Shown: positions 33,781-42,316 of the stretch, one piece after another
Position numbering within the stretch: position 1 is the stretch's first letter
How the letters are laid out: each line of letters starts with the position of its first letter
Assembly: GCA_017883185.1 (NCBI GenBank)
Contig: JADGOB010000001.1
Location: 37,797-101,796, forward strand
Source: Acidobacteriota bacterium
GTDB lineage: Bacteria > Acidobacteriota > Vicinamibacteria > Vicinamibacterales > Fen-181
Direction of reading: 5' to 3'
DNA length: 64,000 nt
Program-made: the position numbers and the translations under genes
Notes under the pieces: model-generated
The model's input: the letters and a program-made list of their open reading frames with translations, nothing else
The model's database searches: none
Told to the model about the DNA's origin: nothing

Positions 33781-35295
33781 CTAGGCGAGGGTGGCGAGGT
33801 TCTTCGCGGACTCGGCCTCGATGTCCTTGTGCAGGCTGTTGCCGTGCGAATCCATGGTGACGATGCACGGGAAGTCCTTCACGTGCATGTGCCACATGGC
33901 CTCTGGTACGCCGAACTCGAGCAGCGACACGTCGCTCACCTTCTCGACGCACTTCGCGTAGAACTGCGCCGCACCGCCGATGGCGCTCACGTAGACCGCG
34001 CCGTGCTCCTCGAGCGCCGCCAGCGTCTTGGCGCCCATCCCGCCCTTGCCGATGACCACCCGCACACCGAACTTGCGGATGACTTCGCCCTGATACGGCT
34101 CCTCGCGGGCGCTGGTCGTCGGGCCCGCGGCCATCATCTTCCAGCCGTCGCCGTCCTTCAGCACCACCGGGCCGCAGTGGTAGAGGATTCCGCCATTCAG
34201 ATCCACCGGCGGGTCGTGCTTCATCAGGTACGAGTGGACCGAGTCGCGGCCGGTATACATGACGCCGTTCAGCAGGACGACGTCGCCAACCTTCAGCGAC
34301 CGAACCTGCTCCTCGGTGATCGGCGAGGTCAGAACCACTTCCTTGCCCGTGCGGCTGAAGCCTGCCTGGTCGAGCATCGGCACGACAGGGTGCGACGGGT
34401 CGCGGTAGATCCAGCGCCGGATCGACCCATCCTTGGCATCGAGAACGACGCCCAGGCGGCGAAACGCCCAGCAGTCGTACGCCACCGACACGAAGAAGCA
34501 GGCCGGCAGCCGGTTCAGCACGCCGATCTTGCAGCCGATGAGCGAGGTCTTTCCCCCGAAGCCCATCGTGCCCACGCCGAGCACGTTGACCGTCTTCATG
34601 ATGGTCGCTTCCAGCTCGGCCAGGGCAGGATCCGGGTTGATGTCGTCCAGCGTACGGAAGAGCTGCTGCTTGGCCTGGAGGTAGCCGCTCGCGCGGTCGC
34701 CGCCGATGCAGACGCCGAGGACTCCCGGGCTGCAGCCCTTGCCCTGCGCCTGCCAGACGGCGTGGAGGATGCACTTGCGAACACCTTCGAGGTTCCGGTC
34801 GGCCCTGCCGAGGTGCGCGAGTTCGCAGGGGACGGAGTATTGGATGTTGGTGTTCTCGCAGCCGCCGCCCTTCAGGAGCAGTCTGACCTCGATCTCATCC
34901 CGGTCCCGCTGCTCGAAGTGGATGACGGGCGAACCCGGGCCGAGGTTGTTCCCGGAGTTCTTGCCGGTGACCGAGTCCACCGAGTTCGGACGCAGCTTTC
35001 CACGCCGCGTCGCCTCGGCAATCGCGTCACGAATCTGCTGTGCCATCCAGGTCTGGTTCGCGCCGATTGGCACCTTGATCTCGAAGGTCGGGAGGCCGGT
35101 GTCCTGGCAGATGGCGCCCTCGCCTTCGGAGGCCTGATCGATGTTCTCGGCGATGATCGTCAGGGCCTGCGACGACTGGGTCCCTGCAGGCTCATCGGCT
35201 AGCGCCGCCTTCATGGCGGCACGCACGTCGGGGGGGAGGTCCGTGGACGTCTTGATGACGAGTTCGAGGATGCTGCCGAAGAATGCTGGTAACAT
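33781..35295 (-). CDS. fumA: Fumarate hydratase class I
   Basis: A 504-residue oxygen-sensitive [4Fe-4S] fumarase of the TCA cycle that interconverts fumarate and L-malate. Cluster cysteines are visible in GAICQDTGLPTFEI, KGGGCENTNIQYS and GKGCSPGVLGVCIGGDR. The C-terminal catalytic region includes GRDSVHSYLMKHDPPVDLNGG, YHCGPV, AGPTTSAREEPYQGE and VIGKGGMGAKTLAAL. Class I proteins are usually 500-550 residues, so this is complete. It is divergent from the methyltransferase gene (36-nt gap) and precedes the erpA/fur Fe-S genes on the same strand. Confidence 0.95.
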   Translation of the reverse strand: MLPAFFGSILELVIKTSTDLPPDVRAAMKAALADEPAGTQSSQALTIIAENIDQASEGEGAICQDTGLPTFEIKVPIGANQTWMAQQIRDAIAEATRRGKLRPNSVDSVTGKNSGNNLGPGSPVIHFEQRDRDEIEVRLLLKGGGCENTNIQYSVPCELAHLGRADRNLEGVRKCILHAVWQAQGKGCSPGVLGVCIGGDRASGYLQAKQQLFRTLDDINPDPALAELEATIMKTVNVLGVGTMGFGGKTSLIGCKIGVLNRLPACFFVSVAYDCWAFRRLGVVLDAKDGSIRRWIYRDPSHPVVPMLDQAGFSRTGKEVVLTSPITEEQVRSLKVGDVVLLNGVMYTGRDSVHSYLMKHDPPVDLNGGILYHCGPVVLKDGDGWKMMAAGPTTSAREEPYQGEVIRKFGVRVVIGKGGMGAKTLAALEEHGAVYVSAIGGAAQFYAKCVEKVSDVSLLEFGVPEAMWHMHVKDFPCIVTMDSHGNSLHKDIEAESAKNLATLA

Positions 35296-35304
35296 GGCGG
35301 AGAG

Positions 35305-35310
35305 TATAAT
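35305..35310 (+). promoter_or_regulatory. -10 box of the methyltransferase gene
   Basis: TATAAT at 35305-35310 lies 21 nt before the ATG at 35332, with a GGGGAGAG ribosome site between. The -35 would lie inside the divergent fumA gene, where no good match is seen. Confidence 0.55.
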
Positions 35311-35331
35311 CCAAACTCCGGGGAGAGCGTC

Positions 35332-36006
35332 ATGATGGCTGCATGCCTTGTTCTCGCCCTAACGCTTCTGCTGGCGGTGCCCGGGGCGTCGCAGCCCCAG
35401 GGGCAAGGGCGGTCGAGCCGGCATGCGTTATTTCCCCCGGCCGATCTCGGCATGCTCGAGAGCCCCGACCGCGACATCTGGCAGAAACCCGATCAGATCA
35501 TGGACACGCTGGGGATCGCCGACGGGTCCAGGGTCGTGGACATCGGCGCCGGCGGCGGCTATTTCACGGTTCGCCTGTCGAGGCGCGTCGGCCCCAATGG
35601 GGTGGTGTGGGCCGAGGACGTGCAACCGGCGATGCTCGAGGCGATCAAGCGGCGCGTGGCGAAGGACGTGGCGAAGGACAATCTTCGCAACGTGCGTACC
35701 CACCAGGGATCGAGCTCCGACCCGATGCTGCCGGCCGGCTCGGTCGATGCGGTGCTGATCCTGGAGACCTACCAGGAGATCCAATATGGGAACCCGCTGC
35801 TGTTCCTGCAGAACGTCCGCGCCGCCCTCCGCGAGGGCGGTCGGGTCGGCATCATCGACTACAAGAAGGAAGGCGCCGGCCCGGGGCCGGATGGCGGGCG
35901 GCCCGACCCAGAGACGATCATCGCGGTTGCCGAACAGGCCCGCTTGAAACTGCTGAAGCGCGAGACGTTCCTCCCCTTCCAGTTCTTCCTGGTCTTCGTG
36001 AAGTAG
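35332..36006 (+). CDS. Class I SAM methyltransferase with N-terminal signal peptide
   Basis: A 224-residue protein with a hydrophobic N-terminus (MMAACLVLALTLLLAVPGASQ) that reads as a signal peptide. A class I SAM-dependent methyltransferase follows: LGIADGSRVVDIGAGGGYFTVRLSRRVGPNG (motif I), VWAEDVQPAMLEAIKRR, VRTHQGSSSDPMLPAGSVDAVLILETYQEI and a C-terminal FLVFVK. Export of a SAM enzyme is odd because SAM is cytoplasmic. The N-terminus may instead be a membrane anchor, or the protein may bind another ligand. Substrate unknown; the LFPPADLGMLESPDRDIWQKP segment is frequent in this subgroup. Confidence 0.8.
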   Translation: MMAACLVLALTLLLAVPGASQPQGQGRSSRHALFPPADLGMLESPDRDIWQKPDQIMDTLGIADGSRVVDIGAGGGYFTVRLSRRVGPNGVVWAEDVQPAMLEAIKRRVAKDVAKDNLRNVRTHQGSSSDPMLPAGSVDAVLILETYQEIQYGNPLLFLQNVRAALREGGRVGIIDYKKEGAGPGPDGGRPDPETIIAVAEQARLKLLKRETFLPFQFFLVFVK

Positions 36007-36073
36007 CCCTCCTCTCTGGCGCCTCCCCGTCCCCGGCCGCAGGCGGAACAGGCGGCCCACGGCGCCGGCACGT

Positions 36074-36079
36074 TATACT
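36074..36079 (+). promoter_or_regulatory. -10 box predicting a leaderless moaE transcript
   Basis: TATACT at 36074-36079 ends 6 nt before the GTG start at 36086, so transcription would start at or next to the start codon. No Shine-Dalgarno sequence precedes the GTG. Confidence 0.55.
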
Positions 36080-36085
36080 TGGCAT

Positions 36086-36583
36086 GTGAGCGACCGCTGG
36101 TTGGCCATCGGGCCGGAGACATTGGATGTGGCCGAGTTGATCAGGCTCGTGTCTGGAGACGAGCCAGGCGAGCCGCCTGCCGGGCACGGCGCCATCGTCA
36201 CGTTCATCGGAACGGTCAGGGGCGAAAACCAGGGCCGGAAGGTCGTCCGGCTCGAATACGAAGCCTACGAACCGCTCGCGCTCCGAGCCTTCGGGGTCAT
36301 CGCCGACGAAGTGAGGAACCGCTGGCCGTCCGCCCGCGTGGCGTTCCATCACCGGACCGGCTCGCTGGCACTGGGCGAGGCGAGCGTGATGGTCGTGGCG
36401 GCGTCGCCGCATCGCGCGGAGGCGTTTTCCGCCTGCCGCTACGTCATCGAGCGCGTCAAGCAAATCGCGCCCGTGTGGAAGCGCGAGTTCTTTGAAGGCG
36501 GCGACGTGTGGATTGAAGGGGCGGCGGCCGACGCGTCGGACGAGGCCTCAAGCGAGGAAGCGTACCGCCGCGCATGCGAATAA
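36086..36583 (+). CDS. moaE: Molybdopterin synthase catalytic subunit
   Basis: A 165-residue large subunit of molybdopterin synthase, which transfers sulfur from thiocarboxylated MoaD to precursor Z/cPMP. Hallmarks: GAIVTFIGTVRGENQGRKVVRLEYEAYEPLA, RVAFHHRTGSLALGEASVMVVAASPHR, ACRYVIERVKQIAPVWKREFFEGGDVWIEG with active-site lysines. The start is GTG 36086. The C-terminal tail (AAADASDEASSEEAYRR) is longer than usual. It overlaps moaD by 10 nt, which is consistent with coupled synthesis of the heterodimer. Confidence 0.95.
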   Translation: MSDRWLAIGPETLDVAELIRLVSGDEPGEPPAGHGAIVTFIGTVRGENQGRKVVRLEYEAYEPLALRAFGVIADEVRNRWPSARVAFHHRTGSLALGEASVMVVAASPHRAEAFSACRYVIERVKQIAPVWKREFFEGGDVWIEGAAADASDEASSEEAYRRACE

Positions 36584-36819
36584 CGATCCGGCTGTTCGGA
36601 AGACTGCACGACCTGGCTGGGGCCACCGAGCTGGTGCGCGAACTGGCGGGCGCAGCCACGGTGGCAACCGCGTGGACGGTGCTGGCGGAGGAGTTCCCCG
36701 CCATCGCCCCGTACGCGCGCTCGGTGTCGGCCGCGGTCAACGCCGATTTTGCGAAGATGACGACGCCGCTCGCCGACGGCGACGAGGTGGCATTTCTGCC
36801 GCCGGTCTCGGGAGGATAG
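36574..36819 (+). CDS. moaD: Molybdopterin synthase sulfur-carrier subunit
   Basis: An 81-residue ubiquitin-fold sulfur carrier ending in the required Gly-Gly (PPVSGG), which is thiocarboxylated and donates sulfur within the MoaE complex. [22 protein letters not shown] and [19 protein letters not shown] match the family. It overlaps moaE by 10 nt and precedes prfA by 31 nt. No other molybdopterin genes are nearby except the distant MobA-like gene. Confidence 0.95.
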   Translation: MRITIRLFGRLHDLAGATELVRELAGAATVATAWTVLAEEFPAIAPYARSVSAAVNADFAKMTTPLADGDEVAFLPPVSGG

Positions 36820-36850
36820 AGGCCACCCATGCATCGCCCAGAGCACGCTC

Positions 36851-37921
<1,071 letters not shown>

Positions 37922-38012
37922 CACCCCGTCGCTGCCTTCGTCGCTGCGGGACGTTGTCAGGGCAGCGCGCGCGCGGCTGGTCGCGTCGGGCATCGACGCG
38001 AACGAAGCCGCG

Positions 38013-38879
38013 ATGGACGCCGCGCTCCTCGCCCGCCGCGTGCTCGGGTGGGAGCTCGCCCGGTTCATTGCGCACGAAACCGAGGCGGCGCCCGCCGGTT
38101 TCCTGCCGTCGTACGAATCGCTCCTTGCCCGGCGCGAGCGCCGCGAACCAGTGTCCAGCATCACCGGTCGGCGGGAGTTCTGGGGCCTCGAGTTCGAGGT
38201 CACGCGGGATGTCCTCGCGCCACGCCCGGAAACCGAGCTGATTCTCGAAGAAGCGATCGCCTGCATAACCCGATCGAGCCGACAATCATCATTTCTTTTC
38301 CCCGAGGTCGAAGACTTCGCGCATGAGGGACTGTTCCCGCCGGCACCGGGCGGCGCGGGCGCGGCGGTCGAACCCGTCCCGATTATCGTCGACGCCGGCA
38401 CGGGCAGCGGCTGCCTCGCCGTATGCCTCGCACGCGAGTTTCCCTGGAGCAGGGTGATTGCCACGGACCTGTCGGCCCCGGCACTGGAAGTGGCGGCCCG
38501 CAACGCGCATCGCCACGGCGTCGCCGGGCGGATCGAGTTCGTCCGCACGTCGCTCCTCGACGGCGTGGCTTACCCTGCGACGCTCATCGTCTCGAATCCG
38601 CCGTATGTTCCGGCCGGGGACCTCCCCGCGCTCCCACCAGAAGTGCGCGAGTGGGAGCCCACGGAGGCACTCGACGGCGGGGCGGACGGCCTCGACCTGG
38701 TCCGTGCGCTGCTCGAGTCGGCACCGCTGGTGCTCGCACCCGGCGGCTGGCTTATCATGGAGTTTGGCTACGGCCAGGAAGACGACGTGCGAGCATTGCT
38801 GCGAAGGTCCCCTCTGCACCTGGTTGGCATCAGGAAAGACCTGCAACAGATCCCGCGCACGCTGGTCGCGAGGTCCTGA
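38013..38879 (+). CDS. prmC: Release factor glutamine methyltransferase with repeat insertion
   Basis: PrmC N5-methylates the glutamine of GGQ in release factors. From ATG 38013 (288 aa): LARRVLGWELARFIAHE, EPVSSITGRREFWGLEFEV, LAPRPETELILEEAI, IIVDAGTGSGCLAVCLA (SAM motif), IVSNPPYVPAGDLPALPP (NPPY) and WLIMEFGYGQ. The upstream codons from about 37914 encode an N-terminal helical piece, RDVVRAARARLVASGIDANEAA, matching the family, but no ATG, GTG or TTG precedes it in frame. The real start may be CTG 37914 inside the prfA end. Between EEAIACI and IIVDAG an extra segment of about 35 residues includes the family B repeat read as FLFPEVEDFAHEGL. Confidence 0.92.
   Translation: MDAALLARRVLGWELARFIAHETEAAPAGFLPSYESLLARRERREPVSSITGRREFWGLEFEVTRDVLAPRPETELILEEAIACITRSSRQSSFLFPEVEDFAHEGLFPPAPGGAGAAVEPVPIIVDAGTGSGCLAVCLAREFPWSRVIATDLSAPALEVAARNAHRHGVAGRIEFVRTSLLDGVAYPATLIVSNPPYVPAGDLPALPPEVREWEPTEALDGGADGLDLVRALLESAPLVLAPGGWLIMEFGYGQEDDVRALLRRSPLHLVGIRKDLQQIPRTLVARS
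38291..38332 (-). repeat. 42-nt family B repeat inside prmC
   Basis: 38 of 42 nt match the intergenic copy at 42273-42314. In prmC the sequence is translated in frame as FLFPEVEDFAHEGL between the PRPETELILEEA and VDAGTGSG motifs, where other PrmC proteins have only a short loop. The reading frame is preserved. Confidence 0.85.
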
Positions 38880-38886
38880 CATCACC

Positions 38887-38915
38887 AGACATCTTCCAGG
38901 GCTGAGATCGTCACA
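38887..38915 (-). repeat. Partial copy of family A repeat
   Basis: AGACATCTTCCAGGGCTGAGATCGTCACA is the first 29 nt of the family A element, 7 nt after the prmC stop. The second half of the element is absent, replaced by the start of the HIT gene at 38918. Confidence 0.75.
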
Positions 38916-38917
38916 GT

Positions 38918-39265
38918 ATGTCCACCACCTGTCTCTTCTGTCGCATCATCGCGGGTGAAATACCCGGGCGATTCCTGTACCAGGACGAGCGGTTCGTCGT
39001 GCTGCAGGACGTCAATCCCCAGGCGCCGCTGCACGCGCTCGTGATCCCGCGCAAGCACGTGGCGACGCTCAACGACCTGTTGCCGGAAGACGACGGGCTG
39101 GTGGGAGAGATGTTCAGGCGTGCGGCGCTCGTGGCGCGCGAGCACGGTGTGGCCGACAGCGGATACCGCACGGTGTTCAACTGCAACCGAGAGGCAGGCC
39201 AGACGGTGTTCCACATCCACCTGCACCTGCTGGGAGGCCGCCCGCTGGCCTGGCCGCCAGGCTAG
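38918..39265 (+). CDS. HIT-family nucleotide hydrolase (HinT-like)
   Basis: A 115-residue histidine-triad protein: CLFCRIIAGEIPGRFLYQDERFVVLQDVNPQAPLHALVIPRKHVATLNDL, then FNCNREAGQTVFHIHLHLLGG, with the catalytic His-x-His-x-His triad. HinT enzymes hydrolyse AMP-lysine or other phosphoramidates. The start codon lies 2 nt after the truncated family A repeat, and the TAG stop is formed at the edge of the full family A copy. It is flanked on both sides by the element. No Shine-Dalgarno sequence is evident. Confidence 0.93.
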   Translation: MSTTCLFCRIIAGEIPGRFLYQDERFVVLQDVNPQAPLHALVIPRKHVATLNDLLPEDDGLVGEMFRRAALVAREHGVADSGYRTVFNCNREAGQTVFHIHLHLLGGRPLAWPPG

Positions 39266-39330
39266 ACATCTTCCAGGGCTGGGATCGTAACGGTTGAAGC
39301 ACGTTTCTCTGGGGCCCCTGGAATCTGTCT
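39264..39330 (-). repeat. 67-nt family A element, copy 2
   Basis: The element reads AGACATCTTCCAGGG at one end and CCCTGGAATCTGTCT at the other. Its first two bases are part of the HIT gene TAG stop codon. Comparison with 6679-6745 on the other strand gives about 85 percent identity over 67 nt with no gaps. Confidence 0.85.
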
Positions 39331-39360
39331 CGAGCGCGGCCGATGGCCCACCGGCCGGCC

Positions 39361-40182
39361 CTACGGGCGTGTCAGCAGGTACCTTCCGCAGCGGTTCACC
39401 CGGTCGAGGACGAAGTCCACGACCCGGTAGCCCCGCGGGAGATACGTGGTGAAGATTTCGCGGGTCGCCGCTCGCCAGGCCCTGGCGAGCGGGAGACTGC
39501 GCTGCTGCATCTCCGTGAAGCCGACGGGGATGGTCACCGCCAGCCGCGCCGCGTCGAGCGACAGTTCGTGGCCGCCCGGCGCCAGCCACTCACCGTCCTC
39601 GCGAACGCGGTTCACCGGCCTCACATCGTTCTCGTCCCGCCGACCGGCGTCCCCGCGAGCCACCCCGTCCAACCGCTCCACGACACGGTCCGAGCGCAGC
39701 CACCACTCCGCAATGAGCCGATCCGTCGGCGTGCCCCGGTGCAGGTCGCTGGTCGATTCCGGGTACGCGTCGAGGTGGTACTCGCGGGCGGTGGTCCCGA
39801 GTTTCGCGAAGTTGAAATGGGCGTTGAGCGCCTGGAGCGGATCGTAGGTCCACGCGATCAGGTCGAGGCCCGAGGCCATCACCAGCCGACGCTGTTCGAG
39901 CTTGATCTGCCATCCCAGGCCGGTGTTGCGGTAGTCGCGGACGACACCGAGCATGTGCGACCACTGGAACGGCTTCCCGTCCCTGAGCCCCGGCAGCGCG
40001 TAGGCGAAGCCCACCATCCGCCCGCCGTCGAAGGCCCCCGTCACGAGCCCCCCGATCCTGGCGGACACGAGCAACATCGTCACGGGCACGGAATCCTCGA
40101 TGCTCTCGTAGCCCCAGATCTCCTGCTCGAGCGCAAACACCCGCCGAAACTCGTCGGCCGTCGTCAATGCCCGGAGTTCCAT
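39361..40182 (-). CDS. Predicted GNAT-superfamily acetyltransferase (COG3375-like)
   Basis: A 273-residue protein whose N-terminal half carries a GNAT core: FALEQEIWGYESIEDSVPVTMLLVSARIGG, MVGFAYALPGL, HMLGVVRDYRNTGLGWQIKLEQR (acetyl-CoA loop R/Q-x-x-G-x-G/A) and LIAWTYDPLQALNAHFNFAKLG. The C-terminal part is a less conserved extension. The substrate is unknown. The last codons of the gene (GRYLLTRP) run into GGCCCACCGGCCGGCC, a palindrome similar to family C. It is last in an M16-M16-HAD-GNAT series and is convergent with the HIT gene. Confidence 0.8.
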   Translation of the reverse strand: MELRALTTADEFRRVFALEQEIWGYESIEDSVPVTMLLVSARIGGLVTGAFDGGRMVGFAYALPGLRDGKPFQWSHMLGVVRDYRNTGLGWQIKLEQRRLVMASGLDLIAWTYDPLQALNAHFNFAKLGTTAREYHLDAYPESTSDLHRGTPTDRLIAEWWLRSDRVVERLDGVARGDAGRRDENDVRPVNRVREDGEWLAPGGHELSLDAARLAVTIPVGFTEMQQRSLPLARAWRAATREIFTTYLPRGYRVVDFVLDRVNRCGRYLLTRP

Positions 40183-40206
40183 GCGCGCCTCCGCGTGTAC
40201 CCGTGC

Positions 40207-40914
40207 CTACAGCAGGGCCGGCAATTCGGAGAGGGTCGAGATGACTGGCACGCCGTGAGATCCCACCTCGCCGAGTTCGTCAACGCCAAGAGGGCCCCGC
40301 GCCGAGCGCCGAAGCAGCACGCCTCGCATACCGATCGTTCTGGCGCCCTCGATATCGTGCCTGTAGCTGTCGCCCACCATCACCGCTTCCTCAGGCGCCA
40401 CTGCGAGCAAGCGGAGCGCGGTGCGGAAGATGGAGGGGTGCGGCTTGTTGTAACCGTGCTCGCTCGATGAGACGGCCGCCGAGACCAGATCATCGAGCTC
40501 GAAGTGGCTCTGGAAAGACTCGAGCGAGCGGTGGGTGTTCGAGATCAGCCCGAGCAGGAACCCGCGGGCCCGAAGCGTCCGCAGTGCCGGGAGCACATCT
40601 TCGTAGAGCGAAAAATGGTGGCACGCCGCCCACTCCCGGTAGATCTCCGCCGCGCACGTATCAATCGCGGTCCCCGCCCCACCCATCCGCTCGATGATGT
40701 GCCGGATGTAGCGGATGAAGAACTGCGCGTCGTAGGCGTGGTCCTCGGATTCGTCCAGCAGGGCCGAAGCGCTGGCCACGGCTGCCTGGAACGTCCGAGG
40801 ATCGCAGTTCTCGATGCCATGCTTCGCGCAGAAATAGCGATACCCTTCGCCCTGGAACACCGGCCCAGGGTAGATCAGGGTGAAGTCCACGTCGAAGAAC
40901 ACCGCACGAATCAC
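40207..40914 (-). CDS. HAD-superfamily hydrolase
   Basis: A 235-residue HAD phosphatase: AVFFDVDFTLIYPGP is motif I, with Phe replacing the more usual Gly/Ser of DxDGT. RARGFLLGLISNTHRSLE is motif II, YNKPHPSIFRTALRLL is motif III with Lys, and EAVMVGDSYRHDIEGARTIGMRGVLL is motif IV. The alpha-helical C1 cap places it with the phosphoglycolate phosphatase/YjjG-like group. It lies 18 nt downstream of the M16 gene and 24 nt upstream of the GNAT gene; substrate unknown. Confidence 0.9.
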   Translation of the reverse strand: MIRAVFFDVDFTLIYPGPVFQGEGYRYFCAKHGIENCDPRTFQAAVASASALLDESEDHAYDAQFFIRYIRHIIERMGGAGTAIDTCAAEIYREWAACHHFSLYEDVLPALRTLRARGFLLGLISNTHRSLESFQSHFELDDLVSAAVSSSEHGYNKPHPSIFRTALRLLAVAPEEAVMVGDSYRHDIEGARTIGMRGVLLRRSARGPLGVDELGEVGSHGVPVISTLSELPALL

Positions 40915-40932
40915 GGGACCCTTCTCTGTATC

Positions 40933-42207
40933 CTACGACGCTCCATAGGGCCCTGCGATGGTAATCGTCGCCCGCTCTGGCACGAGGAAGCGTCGCGCGA
41001 GTTCGTTCGCCTGCTCCAGGGTGACCTCGTTCAGCAATCCCGGCAGCCGGACATCGTGGTCCATCCCCAGGCCGAACTGCTCGCACGACTGGAGGAATGT
41101 CGCGATGCCGGCGTTCGTCTCGAGGGTTCGCGGCATCGAGCCGATGAGGTATCGCCTGGACGCCGCCAATTCCTCTGCGGTCACACCATCGGCCGCCATC
41201 CGGCGGACTTCTTCGTCGATCGACGCGATGGCCCGATCGACATTGGCCGGGCTGACGCCCGCGCGGATGACGAGCGGCGCCTGCCCCACGTTCGGCTCGA
41301 AGGCGCTGAAGACATAGTACGCCATCCCCTGTCGCTCGCGGATGCTGTCCCCCAGGCGGCCTCCCAGCGCGTACTGCCCGAGCACGTTGTTCAGCAGGGA
41401 GAAGGCGTAGTACGACGGGTCCTGGCGCGAGATGGTGTTGAACCCGTAGGCGATATCGGCCTGCGCCTTGTTCATCATCGGGAACACGGCCGTCCGGCGT
41501 TCCTCCACCCGCGCCGGCGACGGTACCAGCAACGGGCTGGCCGGGTACCCGCGCCAGTCGCCGAACACCTTGCCCGACTCATCGACCGCCCGTGCCGCAT
41601 CGACGTCGCCCACACAGACGACGAGCAGCTCGGACGGGGTGAAGCGGTCGTGGTGCGCGCGTGACAGGACCGGGCGGTCGATCTGGTCCACCGTCTCGAT
41701 CGTCCCCTTCATGCGCCGGCCGTATGGATGTCCGTTCGGGTAGAGCAGCGCCAACTCTTCCTCGACCGCAACCATTGCCGGGTTGTCCTGGTCCTGCCGG
41801 ATGCTAGTGATGATCTCCCCGCGCCGCGTGGCGATCTCGCTCTCGGGCAGGCTCGGGTTCCTAACGACGTCGGCGATCAACGCGAGCATCGTCCCGAAAT
41901 CCTCGGCGAGGCAGGTGCAGGAAACGACAAGCGTGTGGCGCATCGCCGCGACGTTGAGCGAGACGCCCCGGCTGTCGAGCAATTCCGCAATCTCGTCGCC
42001 GCTCCGCGACTCGGTGCCGCGGTCGATGACGCGCGACAGGAAGTGAGCCACGCCCGGGATGTCCCGGGGATCGGTCGCCGTGCCCGCCGGTACCGACACG
42101 GCGATGGTAACGGCCGGCGTCGCGCCAGATTCCTTTGCGATCACCAGCGCGCCGTTCTCGAGACGCTTGCGGATGGGCGAGAGCCCCTGCTGCACTTCGA
42201 TCGTCAT
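40933..42207 (-). CDS. M16-family peptidase subunit lacking the catalytic motif
   Basis: A 424-residue peptidase M16 protein. The start was moved from 42354 to ATG 42207 (MTIEVQQGL) since the extension is the repeat-bearing intergenic DNA. The zinc motif HxxEH is replaced by HFLSR (GVAHFLSRVIDRG), so it cannot bind zinc as usual. It retains C-terminal features: VLGQYALGGRLGDSIRERQGMAYYVFSAF. In M16B systems two paralogues form a heterodimer, one catalytic and one substrate-binding. The upstream gene encodes the catalytic partner. Confidence 0.9.
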   Translation of the reverse strand: MTIEVQQGLSPIRKRLENGALVIAKESGATPAVTIAVSVPAGTATDPRDIPGVAHFLSRVIDRGTESRSGDEIAELLDSRGVSLNVAAMRHTLVVSCTCLAEDFGTMLALIADVVRNPSLPESEIATRRGEIITSIRQDQDNPAMVAVEEELALLYPNGHPYGRRMKGTIETVDQIDRPVLSRAHHDRFTPSELLVVCVGDVDAARAVDESGKVFGDWRGYPASPLLVPSPARVEERRTAVFPMMNKAQADIAYGFNTISRQDPSYYAFSLLNNVLGQYALGGRLGDSIRERQGMAYYVFSAFEPNVGQAPLVIRAGVSPANVDRAIASIDEEVRRMAADGVTAEELAASRRYLIGSMPRTLETNAGIATFLQSCEQFGLGMDHDVRLPGLLNEVTLEQANELARRFLVPERATITIAGPYGAS

Positions 42208-42272
42208 GTCTCCCCTCGTCCGAGCCGCACCGGGGCGGCCGCCACGCCCGTCAACCGACCGCTCGCACCACA

Positions 42273-42314
42273 ATTTCTTTCCCCCGACATCGAAGACTTC
42301 GCGCATAAGGGACT
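42273..42314 (-). repeat. 42-nt family B repeat, intergenic copy
   Basis: ATTTCTTTCCCCCGACATCG and the following GACTTCGCGCATAAGGGACT make up this copy. It lies 2 nt downstream of the stop of the catalytic M16 gene on the minus strand and before the second M16 gene. It is 90 percent identical to the copy inside prmC. Confidence 0.85.
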
Positions 42315-42316
42315 CA

